Positions 23,596 through 33,219 are shown, counted from the stretch's first letter. The stretch: 64,000 nucleotides of DNA from Pedobacter metabolipauper (GCF_004362715.1 NZ_SNYC01000007.1:124001-188000), one strand, 5' to 3'. Translations and numbers: made by a program. Notes: a model not told the origin generated them from the letters alone.

Positions 23596-26394
23596 ATGAA
23601 TAAACGGCTACCGATATCTCTAACTAAACTTTTTTTTACTGGTCAATGGAAAGTATCGCTTTTTCTGCTCTTATCAGCGTTTAATAGTTATGCTCAGCAA
23701 AACCACAGCATTAAAGGGAATGTTGCGGACGGCCTCAATAAGGTCAAGATCAGCAACGCTGTGGTATGTCTCTTATCTGCTAAGGATTCCATATTGGTAG
23801 ATTTTGCATACAGTGATGCAAATGGTGCTTATCATATTGATAAGTTTAAAAGGGGAAATTTTTTACTGTTAATTCTTCATCCCAATTATGCCGACCAGTC
23901 TGCACCGATCCTCCTTTCCAGGGATCAAACAGCTACAATTTATAACATTGAATTGACCTCAAAAATAAACCTGCTCAATGAAGTCATTATTAAAGGCGAA
24001 GCCCGAAACGCAGTGTTGAGGGGAGATACAATTGAATTCAATGCAAAGAAAATAGTGCTTCAAAAAAATGCGAAAGTCGAAGATCTTCTGAAGCAGCTTC
24101 CAAACATCCAGGTTGATCAGAATGGTAAGATTACTGTGCTGGGAGAAACAATCAGTACAGTTCTGGTTGACGGTGCTGAATTCTTTTCTGATGACCCAAC
24201 CCTTGTTACCAGGAATCTGCGTGCAGATATGGTAGATAAGGTACAGCTTTACAACAGGAAATCGGATAAGGAATTGATTACCGGTGTTGGGAATGGAAAG
24301 AAAACAATCAATATCCAATTGAAGGAAAATAGTAAAGAAGGTTATTTTGGTAAGCTGGAAGCAGGCAGTTCTCTCGATGGGCGATACCAGGGACAGGCGA
24401 TGGGCAATATGTTCCGGCTAAAGTATAAAGTCTCGGTATTTGGAAATATATCTAATACAGGTAAACTGGGGTTAAATAATGCCGATTCCAAAAGTCTTGG
24501 TTCTGTGCAAATGGTGCAGGCTGAGGGGCCAAGATTTATCTCCAATAAAAACTTTAATGATATTACCAGTAACGGCGCAAGCGGGATTCCGTTAGCCAGA
24601 TCTGCAGGGATGCATTATGATACGCAGTGGAACAAGAACAATCAATCTGTAAATGCAGATTTTAGCCTGTCCAAAGTGGATATCAACGGGCAGGAAAATA
24701 CCATGTCTCTAAATGCTTTGCCATCGACGGTTCTTAGAAGCGATGCTGATCAAAGCTTCCGTAACGAGGTTTCCGTTAAGAAACTAAACATTACCTACCA
24801 ATCGAAGTTTAGTTCTTCTTCTTCATTAAAGGTAATCATTACCGGAAGTCAAAGTCTGACCAGTTCATCCAGCAGCAGTTTTTCTGCGAACAGGTTTGGA
24901 ACAGATACACTGGTTAACCAGGGAAATCGTGAGGTTAACAGTAACGGAGAAAAAACAGTCTTTAAATTCAACTCGTTTTATGCAAGGAAATTTTCAAAAC
25001 CAGGAAGGTCGTTTAGCTGGACAGCCAATATTTTTACTGCGAATGACCAGAACGCGGGGAATTTCAAATCTATAAATACTTTTTTTGATCGTTCCGGAAT
25101 CACAGACAATATACTTCTTACCGATCAATATAAAGACAATGGGATTAATACCTCAAACTTTGTCAACGAGTTCACCTGGTCAGAGCCATTATCTAAAGGT
25201 TTGTCTCTGCTGTTTAACTATGAAATCGGCTGGAATAAAGGTCATTCGGACCGAAGAAGCTTTAACAGGTCTGCCTCAGGTTTATATGCTGAACCTGATG
25301 CCCGGTTCAGCAATGATCTCAGGTCAGATCAGTTAGCCAATCAGGGAAAAATATCTTTGATCGTAAAGAAAGATAAGCATATATTTAATATCAGTAATGG
25401 GGTTTCTTTACTACATTATCATCACAATGACCGGTTTACTGATGCCGCTTTCCGCCGGACATTTGTTAACTGGAACCCGACTGTTAATTACACGCGTCAG
25501 GTTTCAGCACTTACCATGCTTCAAGCTGGGTATTCCGGGCAAAATAACCAGCCAACAATAGACCATCTGCAGCCACTGAATAATAACAATGATCCGTTGA
25601 ATGTCCGTCTGGGAAATCCGGAGATACGAAATTCTTTTAGTAATAATTTGTCCATTAGTTATATGTCGATGAGACTGGTAAGCGGCGCATCTTATGTACT
25701 TCAGAGTATGTATTCAAATACCATTAATCCTATTGTACCGGATATCACAACCGATCCGGCGGGTAAAACTACTTATCGCTTTGTTAATGCGGATCGAAAT
25801 GCATCAAACCTGATGCTCGCTGCCATGATTATGTCAAAGGTAAAATCACTGGGAATGATTTTGGCGTTAAAGCCAAATTTCACGAATAATATAAATTTTG
25901 GAATGACAAATGGTACCCTGGATAAGCGGAACACCCAGAACTATGATATTGATCTCACCATAAATAAAACCGTGGCAAGTAAATACGAATTTATGGCCGG
26001 GGGAGGACCTGGTTACCAAAGGAGTATCTCGTCACTGCAAAGTCAAGCCAATAATAATGGCTGGCAATATAAGCTGATCACTTCGCTTACCCGTTACTTA
26101 CCTTTTAAAACAGAATTCAGCACATTTGTGAGGGCTGACTTTCAATCGAAAACTAAAGCATTCCGCGAAGATCTTAGCGTATTTTTATTAGATGCTTCAA
26201 TAAGTAAGAAATTCCTGAAAGGTGACAATCTGAAACTTTCAGTTTCAGGAAATGATTTGCTCAATCAAAATAATGGTTTTAGCAGGACAAGCCTGGGAAA
26301 CACAGTAACCCAAAATAACTATACCACCATAAAACGCTACATCTTTTATTCACTAAAGTGGGACTTCAGCAATATGAGCAAAGCGTCCAACTAA
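23596..26394 (+). CDS. TonB-receptor-like outer-membrane beta-barrel protein (pair 1)
   Basis: 932 residues from the ATG at 23596, with a signal peptide (KVSLFLLLSAFNSYAQ). Next comes a carboxypeptidase-regulatory-like domain (IKGNVADGLNKVKISNAVVCLLSA; about 35-125), a plug-like region (LLKQLPNIQVDQNGKITVLGE, then VLVDGAEFFSDD; about 140-260) and a large outer-membrane barrel of the OMP_b-brl type to the end. No TonB box is clear, so it may act as a TonB-linked importer or an unlinked barrel. The GLPGLI gene begins 14 nt downstream, so both are one operon. The exported GLPGLI partner and this architecture recur at 59052-62671. Ligand unknown. Confidence 0.85.
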   Translation: MNKRLPISLTKLFFTGQWKVSLFLLLSAFNSYAQQNHSIKGNVADGLNKVKISNAVVCLLSAKDSILVDFAYSDANGAYHIDKFKRGNFLLLILHPNYADQSAPILLSRDQTATIYNIELTSKINLLNEVIIKGEARNAVLRGDTIEFNAKKIVLQKNAKVEDLLKQLPNIQVDQNGKITVLGETISTVLVDGAEFFSDDPTLVTRNLRADMVDKVQLYNRKSDKELITGVGNGKKTINIQLKENSKEGYFGKLEAGSSLDGRYQGQAMGNMFRLKYKVSVFGNISNTGKLGLNNADSKSLGSVQMVQAEGPRFISNKNFNDITSNGASGIPLARSAGMHYDTQWNKNNQSVNADFSLSKVDINGQENTMSLNALPSTVLRSDADQSFRNEVSVKKLNITYQSKFSSSSSLKVIITGSQSLTSSSSSSFSANRFGTDTLVNQGNREVNSNGEKTVFKFNSFYARKFSKPGRSFSWTANIFTANDQNAGNFKSINTFFDRSGITDNILLTDQYKDNGINTSNFVNEFTWSEPLSKGLSLLFNYEIGWNKGHSDRRSFNRSASGLYAEPDARFSNDLRSDQLANQGKISLIVKKDKHIFNISNGVSLLHYHHNDRFTDAAFRRTFVNWNPTVNYTRQVSALTMLQAGYSGQNNQPTIDHLQPLNNNNDPLNVRLGNPEIRNSFSNNLSISYMSMRLVSGASYVLQSMYSNTINPIVPDITTDPAGKTTYRFVNADRNASNLMLAAMIMSKVKSLGMILALKPNFTNNINFGMTNGTLDKRNTQNYDIDLTINKTVASKYEFMAGGGPGYQRSISSLQSQANNNGWQYKLITSLTRYLPFKTEFSTFVRADFQSKTKAFREDLSVFLLDASISKKFLKGDNLKLSVSGNDLLNQNNGFSRTSLGNTVTQNNYTTIKRYIFYSLKWDFSNMSKASN

Positions 26395-26408
26395 AAAACC
26401 GGCAAGAC

Positions 26409-27167
26409 ATGAAACTTCAATATTTTATAATAGGTATTATTTTATTCTTAAGTCACTCCAGTTTTGCGCAGGAAGATTCCTTAATTACATCGGGGACGAT
26501 CGAATTTGAGAAAAAGATTGACTCTTATGCTCAGATGCGAAAAAGATTAAAAGGAAATCCATCTCCAGCAACCTTACGTGCTTATAATGAATATAGAGAC
26601 AATCAGCCACAGTTTCTAAAGGTGCAAAGCAAGCTTGATTTTAAAGATCATGTGTCTCTTTTTACACCGCTAAATGCACAGGGTACTTTAATTATCGATC
26701 CGGGCCAATCTCAAAGCATTGTTTTTAATGATTGCTTCCGAAAAACCAGTATTGTACAAAAACAGTTTCTGGAAACTACTTTTTTAATAAGCGATAGTAC
26801 ACGTCAAATCAGGTGGAAGATGACCAATGAAACACGCCATATCGCTGGTTTTCTATGCCGCCGTGCAAATGCAGTTATCATGGATTCTATTTATGTTGTT
26901 GCCTTTTTTACGGTAAAAATTCAACTGAGCAGTGGCCCGGAATCATTTGCCGGATTGCCAGGAATGATCCTTGGCCTTGCACTACCACATGAAAACATAA
27001 CCTGGTTTGCAACCCGTGTTACAGCCAGGCCTGCAAGTCAGATTTCTATAACCGCTCCTTCAAAAGGTAAACCGATAACCAACGCCGGGTTTAAGATTGT
27101 CATTATTGAGACGTTAAAAGGCTGGGGTGCATTTAAACCGGAAATGTTGCTGCAATTTTTGTTGTAA
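26409..27167 (+). CDS. GLPGLI family secreted protein (pair 1)
   Basis: 252 residues from the ATG at 26409; a longer frame would overlap the receptor gene and lack a signal peptide at its start. Signal peptide 1-21 (IIGIILFLSHSSFAQ). The family signature appears as FAGLPGMILGL, and the upstream part has the usual stress-like core (IRWKMTNETRHIAGFLCRRANA; VVAFFTVKIQLSSGPESF). GLPGLI proteins are periplasmic or surface proteins of unknown function, nearly always next to TonB-like receptors, as here (14 nt). Likely a partner or substrate-binding subunit of the receptor. Confidence 0.88.
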   Translation: MKLQYFIIGIILFLSHSSFAQEDSLITSGTIEFEKKIDSYAQMRKRLKGNPSPATLRAYNEYRDNQPQFLKVQSKLDFKDHVSLFTPLNAQGTLIIDPGQSQSIVFNDCFRKTSIVQKQFLETTFLISDSTRQIRWKMTNETRHIAGFLCRRANAVIMDSIYVVAFFTVKIQLSSGPESFAGLPGMILGLALPHENITWFATRVTARPASQISITAPSKGKPITNAGFKIVIIETLKGWGAFKPEMLLQFLL

Positions 27168-27387
27168 AGGGTCATTTGTATTCTTTTAAGAATAAAGGGA
27201 TGCTTTGTAAGTCATTATAACTTATTAATTCTTCATGAACAGGGCCGGGCTTATGGACCTGGATATACTTTGTTATCAAAGATGGAATTCCATTTTTAAA
27301 ACATTTATTCTTATAAGTGCCATTTTTAAAAATAAAAAGGCATTTTTGCAGATAACGGGGTATAACGATGTAAAGAAATAAGTGAAT

Positions 27388-28758
27388 ATGGAAGAAATGA
27401 TTGTTGAAGAAATCGAAGCGATCTTAACAGCTGAGAACGATGAACAATTAAAAGTTTATCTGGATGACCTGAACATCTCTGATGTGGAGCACCTGATAGA
27501 CGAACTTCCCCAGCATGCCGTAAAATTTATAGATACACTCTCCGTTAAAAGAGCTGTAAACGTATTTAGAATCCTTGATTTTCCTACCCAGGAAAAGATC
27601 ATTAAGAAGCTTCCCGGAAATAAACTTGCTGAGCTGATCAACTTGCTTCCTCCAGATGATCGTACTTCCCTTTTTAGTGAATTGAAGGGCGATGCGGTTA
27701 AGAAACTGATCATTTTACTTCCTGCACAGGATAGGGTTGAGGCACTTTCCCTTTTAGGATATAAGGAAGATAGCGTGGGCCGGTTAATGACGCCGGATTA
27801 TGTTGCTGTTAAAAAGGACTGGACGGTTACCCGGGTACTGTCGCACATCAGGCGTTATGGCAAGAACTCTGAAACCATTGACGTGATCTACGTAATCGAT
27901 AAAGACGGCGTTTTATTGGATGATATGCGGATCCGGGAGATCCTGCTTGCTGATCCGGAAGCAAAGATTGGTGAACTTACCGACCACCGTTTAATCGCAT
28001 TAAAGGTTACCGACCCGCAGGAAGAGGCGATTAATGTATTTAGAATGAACAATAGGGTTGCACTACCCGTGGTTGATGATAATAATGTTTTACTCGGAAT
28101 TGTAACTGTCGATGATATTTTATGGATTGCAAATGAAGAGTATACAGAAGATATTCATAAAATAGGGGGTACACAAGCCCTGAATGAACCTTACCTGGAT
28201 GTACCCGTATTTCAGCTTTACAAAAAGCGCGTAGTCTGGCTAATCGTTCTTTTCTTCGGCGAGCTCCTTACCATTTTTGCGATGTCCAGCTTTGAGAGTC
28301 AGATCGAAAAAGTGGTTATCCTGGCTACCTTCATCCCATTGATCATATCGAGTGGCGGTAACAGCGGTTCACAGGCTGCTACCTTAATTATACAGGCCAT
28401 GGCCCTTGGAGAAATTACCATTAAAGACTGGTGGCGTGTTATGCGCAGGGAAATCGTTTCAGGAATATTTTTAGGTTCTACCCTTTGCCTGCTTAGCTTT
28501 TCAGTAATTATCTGCTGGCAGCTTATTGGAGGATCATTGGACCAGCCTGTATTAATCGGCCTGGTGGTTGGATGTTCTTTGGTCGGCGTTGTATTATGGG
28601 GCACACTAATGGGATCAATGCTCCCTTTATTATTAAAAAAACTCGGGGCTGACCCCGCCGTATCTTCAACCCCTTTTGTTGCTACCTTAGTTGACGTAAC
28701 CGGACTCTTGATTTACTTCTCCATGGCATTGCTGTTTTTAAAAGGTGTGCTGCTATAA
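27388..28758 (+). CDS. mgtE: Magnesium transporter MgtE
   Basis: 456 residues from the ATG at 27388 (a GTG lies 6 nt earlier). N-terminal MgtE N domain (helical, LIDELPQHAVKFIDTL; LPPDDRTSLFSEL, about 10-125), two CBS domains (about 130-255, including GRLMTPDYVAVKKDWTV and ALPVVDDNNVLLGIVTVDDIL) and five membrane helices (about 275-456). The pore segment has GGNSGSQAATL at the start of the second helix and PVLIGLVVG further on. MgtE is a Mg2+ channel gated by Mg2+ bound to the CBS/N domains. No riboswitch-like leader is obvious upstream. Convergent with ychF. Confidence 0.95.
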   Translation: MEEMIVEEIEAILTAENDEQLKVYLDDLNISDVEHLIDELPQHAVKFIDTLSVKRAVNVFRILDFPTQEKIIKKLPGNKLAELINLLPPDDRTSLFSELKGDAVKKLIILLPAQDRVEALSLLGYKEDSVGRLMTPDYVAVKKDWTVTRVLSHIRRYGKNSETIDVIYVIDKDGVLLDDMRIREILLADPEAKIGELTDHRLIALKVTDPQEEAINVFRMNNRVALPVVDDNNVLLGIVTVDDILWIANEEYTEDIHKIGGTQALNEPYLDVPVFQLYKKRVVWLIVLFFGELLTIFAMSSFESQIEKVVILATFIPLIISSGGNSGSQAATLIIQAMALGEITIKDWWRVMRREIVSGIFLGSTLCLLSFSVIICWQLIGGSLDQPVLIGLVVGCSLVGVVLWGTLMGSMLPLLLKKLGADPAVSSTPFVATLVDVTGLLIYFSMALLFLKGVLL

Positions 28759-29057
28759 CAAACGTAAAGTAATCCCAACACAAATAAAGCGTCAAAATAA
28801 ACACTTTAAAATCTGCTAAGCCGCCTAAAAATCTTCTAAAAACAACACCCTAGAAAGCACCAAATAAATACCCCGCCCCAAATAAAGCACCCTAAAAAAA
28901 TAAAGCCCTTAAAAATAAACGCTCCAACCTTTCGGATGAAGCGCCCTAGTTTGATATATTCTAATAAAAATGCTTGCTATGAGGAGGCATAGGATTCATT
29001 CCGATTCTTCATCGGGATTATTCCAGCCTCAAAATAGCACAGCTTTTTTATTAAGTG
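28759..29057. other. Structured, G-poor intergenic region between mgtE and ychF
   Basis: From about 28780 to 28920 the plus strand is nearly free of G and contains repeated AAATAAAGC/AAATAAAC-type words, an extreme strand asymmetry. At 28984-29030 a longer hairpin forms: GAGGC/GCCTC outside and about 14 bp inside ending in CCGAT-TCTTC-ATCGG, with two mismatches. As the two flanking genes converge, the hairpin could terminate both, with a T-run (CATTTTT) on the minus-strand side. No gene seen. Confidence 0.5.
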
Positions 29058-30152
29058 TTATACGTTGAAGCGGAAGTGCATGATATCTCCATCCTCTACT
29101 ACATACGTCTTACCCTCAACGCCTAACTTACCTGCATCTTTACATGCATTCTCAGAACCCAGTGTTACAAAATCAATATATTTAATAACCTCGGCCCTGA
29201 TAAAACCTTTTTCAAAGTCCGTATGGATTACACCGGCAGCCTGCGGAGCAGTGAAACCTTTGGTAATTGTCCAGGCTCTTACTTCCTGTACGCCACAGGT
29301 AAAATAAGTATATAAGTCTAATAGACGGTATGCCGCAACGATCAGTTTATTTACACCAGATTCGGTTAAACCAAGGTCGCCTAAAAACTCCTGACGTTCT
29401 TCATAGCTTTCCAGTTCAGCAATTTCAGATTCAATCTTGGCCGAGATGACCAATACCTCAGCATTCTCATCTTTTACGGCTTCTTTAACGCGGTCAACAT
29501 AGGAGTTACCATCAATAACGGAGTTTTCATCAACGTTACAAACATACAAGACAGGTTTCTGTGTTAATAAACCAAGATCTTCGATAAAGTCGAAATCTTC
29601 AGCAGAAACAGCTGCAGAGCGAACAGATTTTCCGCTTTCAACATGAGTTTTAATGATGCTCAGTATGTCGAATGTTCTTTTGGCTTCTTTATCTGTTTTG
29701 GCCATTTTCTCCACCTTTTGAATGCGTTTAGAAATGGTATCCAGATCTTTAAGCTGTAGTTCGGTATCAATAATTTCTTTATCGCGGATTGGGTCAACGG
29801 AACCATCCACATGGATTACGTTACCATCATCAAAACAACGCAGCACGTGTATGATTGCATTAGTAGCACGGATATTACCTAAAAACTGGTTGCCCAGTCC
29901 TTCACCTTTGGAGGCTCCTTTAACTAAACCGGCAATATCAACGATCTCTATGGTATTGGGAACGATCCGGTTAGGATTTACCAGTTCAGCCAGTTTGGTG
30001 ATCCGCTCATCGGGTACAGTAATTACACCAATGTTAGGTTCAATAGTACAGAAAGGAAAGTTAGCAGCCTGAGCTTTTGCGTTAGATAAACAGTTAAATA
30101 AGGTGGATTTTCCAACATTTGGTAAACCAACTATGCCACATTGTAATGCCAT
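29058..30152 (-). CDS. ychF: Redox-responsive ATPase YchF
   Basis: 364 residues, full length for this OBG-family P-loop protein. GIVGLPNVGKSTLFNCL gives the G1 motif (GLPNVGKS at 9-16), followed by switch I/II (DIAGLVKGASKGEGLGNQFL) and, at the C-terminus, the TGS-like domain with RAWTITKGFTAPQAAGVIHTDFEKGF. The G4 motif is NVDEN in place of NKxD, typical of YchF, which prefers ATP over GTP. It is cytoplasmic, binds ribosomes and is linked to the oxidative stress response. It stands alone, divergent from the gene at 30256. Very high certainty. Confidence 0.97.
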   Translation of the reverse strand: MALQCGIVGLPNVGKSTLFNCLSNAKAQAANFPFCTIEPNIGVITVPDERITKLAELVNPNRIVPNTIEIVDIAGLVKGASKGEGLGNQFLGNIRATNAIIHVLRCFDDGNVIHVDGSVDPIRDKEIIDTELQLKDLDTISKRIQKVEKMAKTDKEAKRTFDILSIIKTHVESGKSVRSAAVSAEDFDFIEDLGLLTQKPVLYVCNVDENSVIDGNSYVDRVKEAVKDENAEVLVISAKIESEIAELESYEERQEFLGDLGLTESGVNKLIVAAYRLLDLYTYFTCGVQEVRAWTITKGFTAPQAAGVIHTDFEKGFIRAEVIKYIDFVTLGSENACKDAGKLGVEGKTYVVEDGDIMHFRFNV

Positions 30153-30255
30153 GTATGTTTTTTTTCTTGATTTGGCGCAAAGGTATCAATTTTTTAAAAA
30201 TATTCTTTATGTTTACTCAAGCTAAAAACCCTTAAAAAATTAACCCAATCAAGAA

Positions 30256-30765
30256 ATGGAAAATTACGAAGAAACTTCTCCGGAAGAATTTGCGCCTGTT
30301 CAAAAGGAAAGCCCTGAAGTACCTGTATTAGTGATTACAGAAGACATCCGCAGTTATGTTTATGAAACTGCAAAATGGGCTAAATTCTTAGCAATTGTAG
30401 GATTTGTCTTTTGCGCATTGATTATTATCGCTGCCTTTAGCGTTGGTGCAATAATGGGCACTTTATCTACTATGACTCCTGGAATGGGCGCATTTGGTAA
30501 AATGGGTGCGGGATTTTTAACCGTAATCTATTTAATCTTTGGATTATTATACTTTTATCCAAGTTTAATGCTGTTTAAATACGCTAATGCTGCTAAAAGA
30601 GCAATCTTATTTAGTGATCAGTTGAGTCTTAGTGAAGCAATGGGCAAGATGAAATCATTCTTCAAATTCTATGGTATCTTAATGATCATTGTTATATCCA
30701 TATATGCGCTTATTTTCTTATTTGCAATTGTTGCAGGTATTGGAGCAGCAACTATGGCAAATTAA
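30256..30765 (+). CDS. Small membrane protein, DUF5362-like
   Basis: 169 residues. An acidic N-terminus (about 1-35) precedes three to four membrane helices (about 47-72, 90-115, 137-165). The SLSEAMGKMKSFFKFYGILMII segment before the last helix and the AKWAKFLAIVGFVF start are typical of DUF5362 proteins of Bacteroidota. No function is known. It is divergent from ychF and ends before a strong hairpin terminator. Confidence 0.6.
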   Translation: MENYEETSPEEFAPVQKESPEVPVLVITEDIRSYVYETAKWAKFLAIVGFVFCALIIIAAFSVGAIMGTLSTMTPGMGAFGKMGAGFLTVIYLIFGLLYFYPSLMLFKYANAAKRAILFSDQLSLSEAMGKMKSFFKFYGILMIIVISIYALIFLFAIVAGIGAATMAN

Positions 30766-30805
30766 TCGCTGGTATTATAAACTATATTAAAATTTCCTGA
30801 TATGC

Positions 30806-30842
30806 ACTGCCCCCAAAAAGTTAAACACTATTTGGGGGCAGT
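30806..30842. terminator. Bidirectional terminator
   Basis: A perfect 12-bp stem, ACTGCCCCCAAA (30806-30817) with TTTGGGGGCAGT (30831-30842), with a 13-nt loop, followed by TTT. It lies between the convergent genes ending at 30765 and 30867 and can serve both. Confidence 0.8.
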
Positions 30843-30866
30843 TTTGCAATGGGGCTTTTCTTTTTG

Positions 30867-31553
30867 TTAGAATTGATGCTCAATCTTATGCTTAAAGCTT
30901 TTGATCTCTTTCTTTAGGAGACTTTCGAGGAAGGGGTTCATGAGTTTAGCAAGGCCAATGCCTACACCGCCAATAGGGGGATGATAAGAAAGTACTACCT
31001 TAAGTATGGTTCCGGTTTGATCAGGTGTCTCTTCAAAGGTCACTTTGCCAACATGGTGGATCAGGCTGCCGGATGCAGAGCGCCATCCGATTAATCTTCC
31101 GGGTTCATCCTTTACAATTTCAGCATCCCAGTTTATTGAGAATAGTTTGCCGAGAATGTTAGACTTCCATCGCGATAAGTTTCCATCAATCACCTTTACA
31201 TCTAATAAATGGGCGATGCTGCCAGGAAGGTTTTCAAAATTGCGCCAATAGGCATATACTTCAGCAGCGGGTCTGTCGATCACAAATTCTCCGCGGATGT
31301 TAACCGCCATTGGGTTATTGGAATCAATCCCAAAACGCTCATAGAATAAGCATCTTCCGGTAAATGCACGATAGGTAAGGTATGCCCCATATAAAAATTG
31401 ACCTTTAAAGGGTCTCCTGATTCCGCGGGTAATTAAAACACCACCCAGGAACATAGAAACCATTCGTTCCGTTAGACCAACGTTTTCATAGTGATGCTTT
31501 TCGATTGAGAAATTGCCGGAGCGTAGTTTAAGGTTAGTTTGATGTGTTTCCAT
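30867..31553 (-). CDS. SRPBCC family protein with N-terminal membrane segment
   Basis: 228 residues from the ATG at 31553 (METHQTNLKL); an in-frame extension to 31619 adds 22 residues of no clear kind. Residues about 25-75 are a two-helix YgaP/DUF2892-like segment (GLTERMVSMFLGGVLITRGIR; LYGAYLTYRAFTGRC). From about 85 on comes an SRPBCC (START-like) domain, IRGEFVIDRPAAEVYAYWRNFENLP, then ISWDAEIVKDEPGRLIGWRS and TILKVVLSYHPP. SRPBCC domains bind hydrophobic ligands. The fusion to a membrane segment is common in this family. Ligand unknown. It is divergent from the fucosidase gene. Confidence 0.75.
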   Translation of the reverse strand: METHQTNLKLRSGNFSIEKHHYENVGLTERMVSMFLGGVLITRGIRRPFKGQFLYGAYLTYRAFTGRCLFYERFGIDSNNPMAVNIRGEFVIDRPAAEVYAYWRNFENLPGSIAHLLDVKVIDGNLSRWKSNILGKLFSINWDAEIVKDEPGRLIGWRSASGSLIHHVGKVTFEETPDQTGTILKVVLSYHPPIGGVGIGLAKLMNPFLESLLKKEIKSFKHKIEHQF

Positions 31554-31636
31554 CTGCAGTTTTTTAGAATTTATTTTAAGGATACTGGTGTGGGTGAGCA
31601 CCAGCCTATACGTTAACATCTTGTTTGGGCATAAGT

Positions 31637-31666
31637 TTTGGTAATTCAGAATATTCCGTAGATTTA
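31637..31666 (+). promoter_or_regulatory. Promoter of the GH29 fucosidase gene
   Basis: TTTG (31637-31640), 18 nt, TAGATTTA (31659-31666): the same geometry as the tRNA-Arg promoter. The -7 box ends only 5 nt before the ATG at 31672, so the mRNA would be leaderless or nearly so, unless the start is at a later codon. Confidence 0.5.
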
Positions 31667-31671
31667 AAGGT

Positions 31672-33108
31672 ATGAACGCATCCAGAAATATTCCAATCCT
31701 GATCTTAACAGGTCTTGTTTTCAGCTTAACCAGTTTGGCACAAAAACCACCGGCAGCCTATGGAGCTATACCTGTTAAGAACCAGCTGGCCTGGCAGGAA
31801 ATGGAATATTATATGTTCATTCATTTTGGGCCAAATACATTTACGGATAAAGAATGGGGACATGGTGATGAAGATCCTAAGGTGTTTAATCCAAAAAAAC
31901 TGGATGCCCGGCAATGGGCACGGACGGCTAAGGCTGCCGGAATGAAAGCGATTATCATCACAGCAAAGCATCACGATGGTTTTTGTCTGTTTCCAAGTAA
32001 ATACAGCACACATACAGTTAGGGAGAGTGACTGGAAAGATGGAAAGGGTGATGTATTGAGGGAACTTTCTGATGCGTGTAAGGAGTATGGTCTTAAGTTT
32101 GGCGTATACCTTTCGCCCTGGGACCGCAATCATCCCGATTATGGGACACCTGCTTACAACCAGATTTTCGCCAATACGCTGGGAGAGGTGCTGAGCAATT
32201 ATGGAGACGTTTTTGAACAGTGGTTTGATGGTGCCAATGGAGAAACAGAGAACGGCAAGAAACAGGAATACGATTTTAAGCTGTTCAATAGTGTAGTTTA
32301 TAAAAATCAGCCACAGGCGGTTATCTTTAGTGATATTGGTCCGGGGGCACGCTGGATGGGAAATGAGCGCGGTGTTGCCGGAGCAACCAACTGGAGCACT
32401 TTAAATACGGACGGTTTTGGGGTAGGTGCTAAAGCACCAGATGCCGCGGTATTGAATACAGGTAATGAAAATGGAAAATACTGGATTCCGGCAGAGGTTG
32501 ATGTGTCTATCCGACCGGGATGGTTTTATAGCCCATCAACAGATAATCAGGTTAAGACCCTGGATCAGCTGATGTCCATCTACTATACTTCTGTTGGCCG
32601 TAACAGCAATTTGCTGCTGAACGTTCCGGTAAACCGGGATGGCCTGATCCATCCGAACGACTCAACCCGCTTAGTAGAATTTAGAAAAGCCATTGATAGC
32701 CTGATGAAAACGGATCTGGCTAAAGGAAAACGGGTTGTAGCCTCTAATGTGAGGGGAGGGGTAAAACAATTTGCAGCTCAAAACCTGACTGATGGCAAGG
32801 CTGAGACGTATTGGGCGACTGATGATTCGGTTAAACAAGCTTCTGTTACCATTGAACTGGGTAAGGAAACGGAGTTGAACCGGATGCTCATTCAGGAAAA
32901 TATTGCATTGGGACAGCGTATAAAATCTTTTTCTGTAGATTATTGGGACGGGAATATCTTTAAAAAGCTGGATCAGCAAACGACGATTGGACGTAAGCGG
33001 ATCCTGGTGTTTCCCAAGGTTAAAACTTCCAGGATCCGGTTAACTATATTGCAATCTAACGCAAGTCCGGTGCTTACAAACATTCAGCTTTTTAATGCTG
33101 CGAATTAA
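31672..33108 (+). CDS. Secreted GH29 alpha-L-fucosidase with C-terminal discoidin-like domain
   Basis: 478 residues; signal peptide 1-23 (ending LAQ). GH29 catalytic barrel about 35-340: FIHFGPNTFTDKEWGHGDEDP, IITAKHHDGFCLFPSKYS, KFGVYLSPWDRN, and EQWFDGANG with the nucleophile Asp (in WFDGANG). The FGPNTFTDKEWG version is typical of the GH29-B branch, which prefers alpha-1,3/1,4-linked fucose, but this is inference. Residues about 355-478 form an F5/8 type C (discoidin) module (NLTDGKAETYWATDDSVKQASVTIELG; FPKVKTSRIRLTI) that probably binds glycan. It stands alone on the plus strand. Confidence 0.93.
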   Translation: MNASRNIPILILTGLVFSLTSLAQKPPAAYGAIPVKNQLAWQEMEYYMFIHFGPNTFTDKEWGHGDEDPKVFNPKKLDARQWARTAKAAGMKAIIITAKHHDGFCLFPSKYSTHTVRESDWKDGKGDVLRELSDACKEYGLKFGVYLSPWDRNHPDYGTPAYNQIFANTLGEVLSNYGDVFEQWFDGANGETENGKKQEYDFKLFNSVVYKNQPQAVIFSDIGPGARWMGNERGVAGATNWSTLNTDGFGVGAKAPDAAVLNTGNENGKYWIPAEVDVSIRPGWFYSPSTDNQVKTLDQLMSIYYTSVGRNSNLLLNVPVNRDGLIHPNDSTRLVEFRKAIDSLMKTDLAKGKRVVASNVRGGVKQFAAQNLTDGKAETYWATDDSVKQASVTIELGKETELNRMLIQENIALGQRIKSFSVDYWDGNIFKKLDQQTTIGRKRILVFPKVKTSRIRLTILQSNASPVLTNIQLFNAAN

Positions 33109-33111
33109 CTG

Positions 33112-33219
33112 GATTTTACTTTTTTAACTGGCGCAGCAGAATAATTGCGTGATGTAGATTTTACTTTTTTAATTAGTGTACTGCAATCGATGTGTGTGAT
33201 ATGGACTTTACTTTTTTAG
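33112..33219. repeat. Three short direct repeats at the 3' end of the RND pump gene
   Basis: GATTTTACTTTTTTAA occurs at 33112-33127 and 33157-33172, and a variant GACTTTACTTTTTTAG at 33204-33219; starts are 45 and 47 nt apart. The last copy encodes the KKVKS near the C-terminus of the pump (minus strand); the others are downstream. Looks like a local tandem duplication. Confidence 0.6.

Noticed and set aside
27291..27350. CATTTTT-A repeats before mgtE, considered as CRISPR-like or riboswitch
   Set aside because: CATTTTTAAAA occurs twice 30 nt apart, but the units are short, AT-rich and not a repeat-spacer array, and no conserved M-box-like structure is visible.
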